64,000 nt of DNA from Owenia fusiformis (taxonomy: Eukaryota; Annelida; Polychaeta; Sabellida; Oweniidae), in the NCBI GenBank assembly GCA_903813345.2, contig CAIIXF020000004.1, positions 24,183,985-24,247,984 of the forward strand. The letters are read 5' to 3'. The stretch's first letter is position 1. The number at the start of each line of letters is the position of its first letter. Below the pieces are notes generated by a model. That model ran no database searches. It was not told the DNA's origin and worked only from the letters and a program-made list of their open reading frames with translations. Below, piece after piece: positions 62,016-64,000 of the stretch. Made by a program: the position numbers and the translations under genes.

Positions 62016-64000
62016 TTGTTTCTTTTCACGTTAGATCATGGTTTTGGGATATATATGGTCTACTTTTCTTATGACAGATTGACACTTACAGTTTGCTTGT
62101 CTTGTTGGGTTTCTTTAAAGTTTTTAGTCACTTTCCCTTTGTCATTTGCGCTTATATAGTCCTCATCCTACTGCTCCTCCTCGGATTAGTAGAGACCGGC
62201 TTCATATGGTTACTCTGCGCCTGCTTCTAAGATTCTATAGAAAACATTCATCCTACTCCTTTAGAATCGTCAAAACTACTTCATCATTTAAAATAGTTTT
62301 GACATTGTATCTTACTGATGATATGGACGAAACGAGCATTAGGTATGACTAATCCATAACAATAAAGGTCTAGTGTTCTAGTGTTTGAATTGCATTGGAA
62401 TTCTACATTTTATATTCACTTGATATTTATCAAGGGCTGTATATAGTCAGAAAAGACATCATCAATGTTTCATTTCTATTCCAGTTCCACCCACCCCTCC
62501 TCCGACCACAACTCCAAGGCCAACCCGAAGTAAGTATATGAAATCGTAACTTTATATTTTAATCAAAACATCAAATACTTTTAAGTTTCTATGGCATCCA
62601 CACAATTTACGATGGATATAACACACTTTTGATTATACCTTATGACGAATATTCAAAACTTGATCAAAGAGAACATATTTCACTGAAGTAATTATTTTAC
62701 ACTGCTCTTTTCATCACATTTAGAAACCCGATATAATTTCATATTGCTTGATTAGTGGAATTTGAAATAGTTTTCCATATTTATCTACATGTGGCAGGAT
62801 TTATCGGAACAATCTATTATAGAGTGACGTCTTTCTGCACTTTATGATGGAGGTATAACATTGCAGTTGATATCATTCACCGGTGATCGGCTAAATTACG
62901 CTGGTTACCGAAACGAGGTGGAGGGAAAGTATTGCAACAGATTTCTGACAATCATAATGTTGGATTTTGGCTATTTTCCGAGGATTTAAACAGGTGCATA
63001 TGTAAGACCAATGCATAACCTCTAAGAAAAGCACTCCTAGAGATGATGAAACTACTTCGACTTTGAGACAAGGAAGATGCGAACAACCCACCCCCATGTT
63101 TTTCTGAAATGTTTTCCTAATTTTCAACCCCTTCCACCCCTGCTTTTTTAATTTTTCCTGCATTAATATATGTGTTTTGACACAAAGTTGACCCCTTCAA
63201 GTGAATCCTTTTTGTGGAAAACAATATTTCCCGTGTTATTTTCTCAAAGGGAATACTGATTTTGGTCACCCATAATGGATATCTTTAAAACCCCCGAAGG
63301 AATCACTTATTACAGTAGATGTAACCCTCTGTCCCCACATAGGAGGTCTGAGTGATTGCAGTTCACTCATACAATCCCCTTTGCTTTGGGCAATTTATTA
63401 GCAAATGTCATTTTCCCACCTTCTGATTTTGACTTATATTTCTTCTAAACAATAAAGTCGAGCTGGATTTTTTAAATAAGAACATTGGAAGGATCAGCCA
63501 ATGAACTGTGATAGTATAAAAATATTATTCATTGACAAAAATGACACTTGTCACATGGGGATTGAATGATTGTATAACAATCATCTCACTTTTACATGTA
63601 CATTTATGCTTAAGTGCAAGCATGCATATTAGTTAATGACATTATCATATGAAATAAGAAGATATACTTGAATATATAAAACAGAATTGTCACAATTATT
63701 CTAATGATTTTCAAAGTGACTGACATCATATGCATTTTATTTCATGCTGAAAATTGCTTAACAGTTCTATTTTCTCCTTACCTAGATTTTTACATATCTC
63801 AAGAAGTACCTTAGAAGTACATTTTCCCTTACTACGTATTACTTTCTCGGTAAGAACCAGGCATTATTTGAACAAAGCAAGAGTTTATCATGAACTTGCT
63901 CTCTCTAAAAATAAGTAGGTCAACACAATTGCAAACATAACTAATCCCCACTCAATGACTATTTGAATATGACTATTTGTGTGTACAAAATATCAATCCA
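62016..64000. repeat. Segmental duplication, copy in gene C (continues past window)
   Basis: Near-identical to 44910-46895, direct orientation. Its right end lies outside the window. Confidence 0.92.
62485..62529 (+). CDS. Gene C Pro/Thr linker exon
   Basis: 45 bases identical in coding content to gene B exon 4, with intact TTCCAG and CGAA|GTAAGT, phase 1-1. It can splice in frame to gene C exon 1, giving a signal peptide directly followed by the linker. Confidence 0.7.

Overview
The window looks like AT-rich nuclear DNA of an invertebrate animal, most plausibly a lophotrochozoan such as a mollusc. That guess is an inference from split genes with GT-AG introns, thrombospondin type-1 (TSP1) repeat proteins with Pro/Thr linkers, and a mixed load of Ty3/gypsy, DIRS-like, CACTA-like, hAT-like and pogo-like elements. 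Nothing in the sequence fixes the species.

Three tandem plus-strand members of one gene family form the backbone. Gene A enters from the left edge and ends at 23339. Gene B is complete by reading (41536-55538; 10 coding exons plus a short last exon, 688 codons in frame). Gene C starts at 57402 and runs off the right edge. Gene B encodes a secreted protein: signal-peptide exon, Lys/Cys-rich domain over two exons, a Pro/Thr linker exon, two canonical TSP1 exons, three divergent 'C-x-W-G-x-W ... CC' modules (two fused in one exon), a 10-Cys module, and a Thr-rich C-terminal 10-Cys module. Nearly all module exons start and end in phase 1, so they can be duplicated, skipped or lost without a frameshift.

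Region by region. 1-23.4 kb: gene A, heavily remodelled. A CACTA-like transposon (265-5729) sits inside the coding part of a TSP1 exon. The next TSP1 exon is frameshifted, and several truncated exon fragments follow. A tandem duplication (7870-14127 and 14128-22433) has its breakpoint inside a TSP1 exon. Copy 1 then gained a 1.2 kb hAT-like element (9119-10310). Copy 2 gained a second, inverted CACTA-like element (15459-20257) and lost about 1.55 kb including part of an exon. Each copy keeps the other's empty insertion site, so target-site duplications (8 bp; 3 bp) can be read directly. 23.8-32.7 kb: a full Ty3/gypsy element on the minus strand with two identical 368-bp LTRs and an integrase-chromodomain protein. 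33.1-39.1 kb: a decayed DIRS-like tyrosine-recombinase retroelement, minus strand, between inverted repeats. 41.5-55.7 kb: gene B. 57.4-64 kb: gene C, whose first intron holds remnants of a second tyrosine-recombinase element, followed by a near-identical copy of 2 kb of gene B that carries the Pro/Thr linker exon.

The most unusual signals are (i) the exon-shuffling gene cluster with novel CC-ending cysteine modules; (ii) minisatellites that amplify exon edges, one repeating a splice-donor edge (11.9-12.3 kb) and one repeating a splice-acceptor edge (47.4-47.9 kb); and (iii) arrays of short GCC...GGC hairpins downstream of the recombinase gene in two different retroelements. Gene and exon models rest on reading frame, splice-site consensus and paralogue comparison only; no transcript or database evidence was available.
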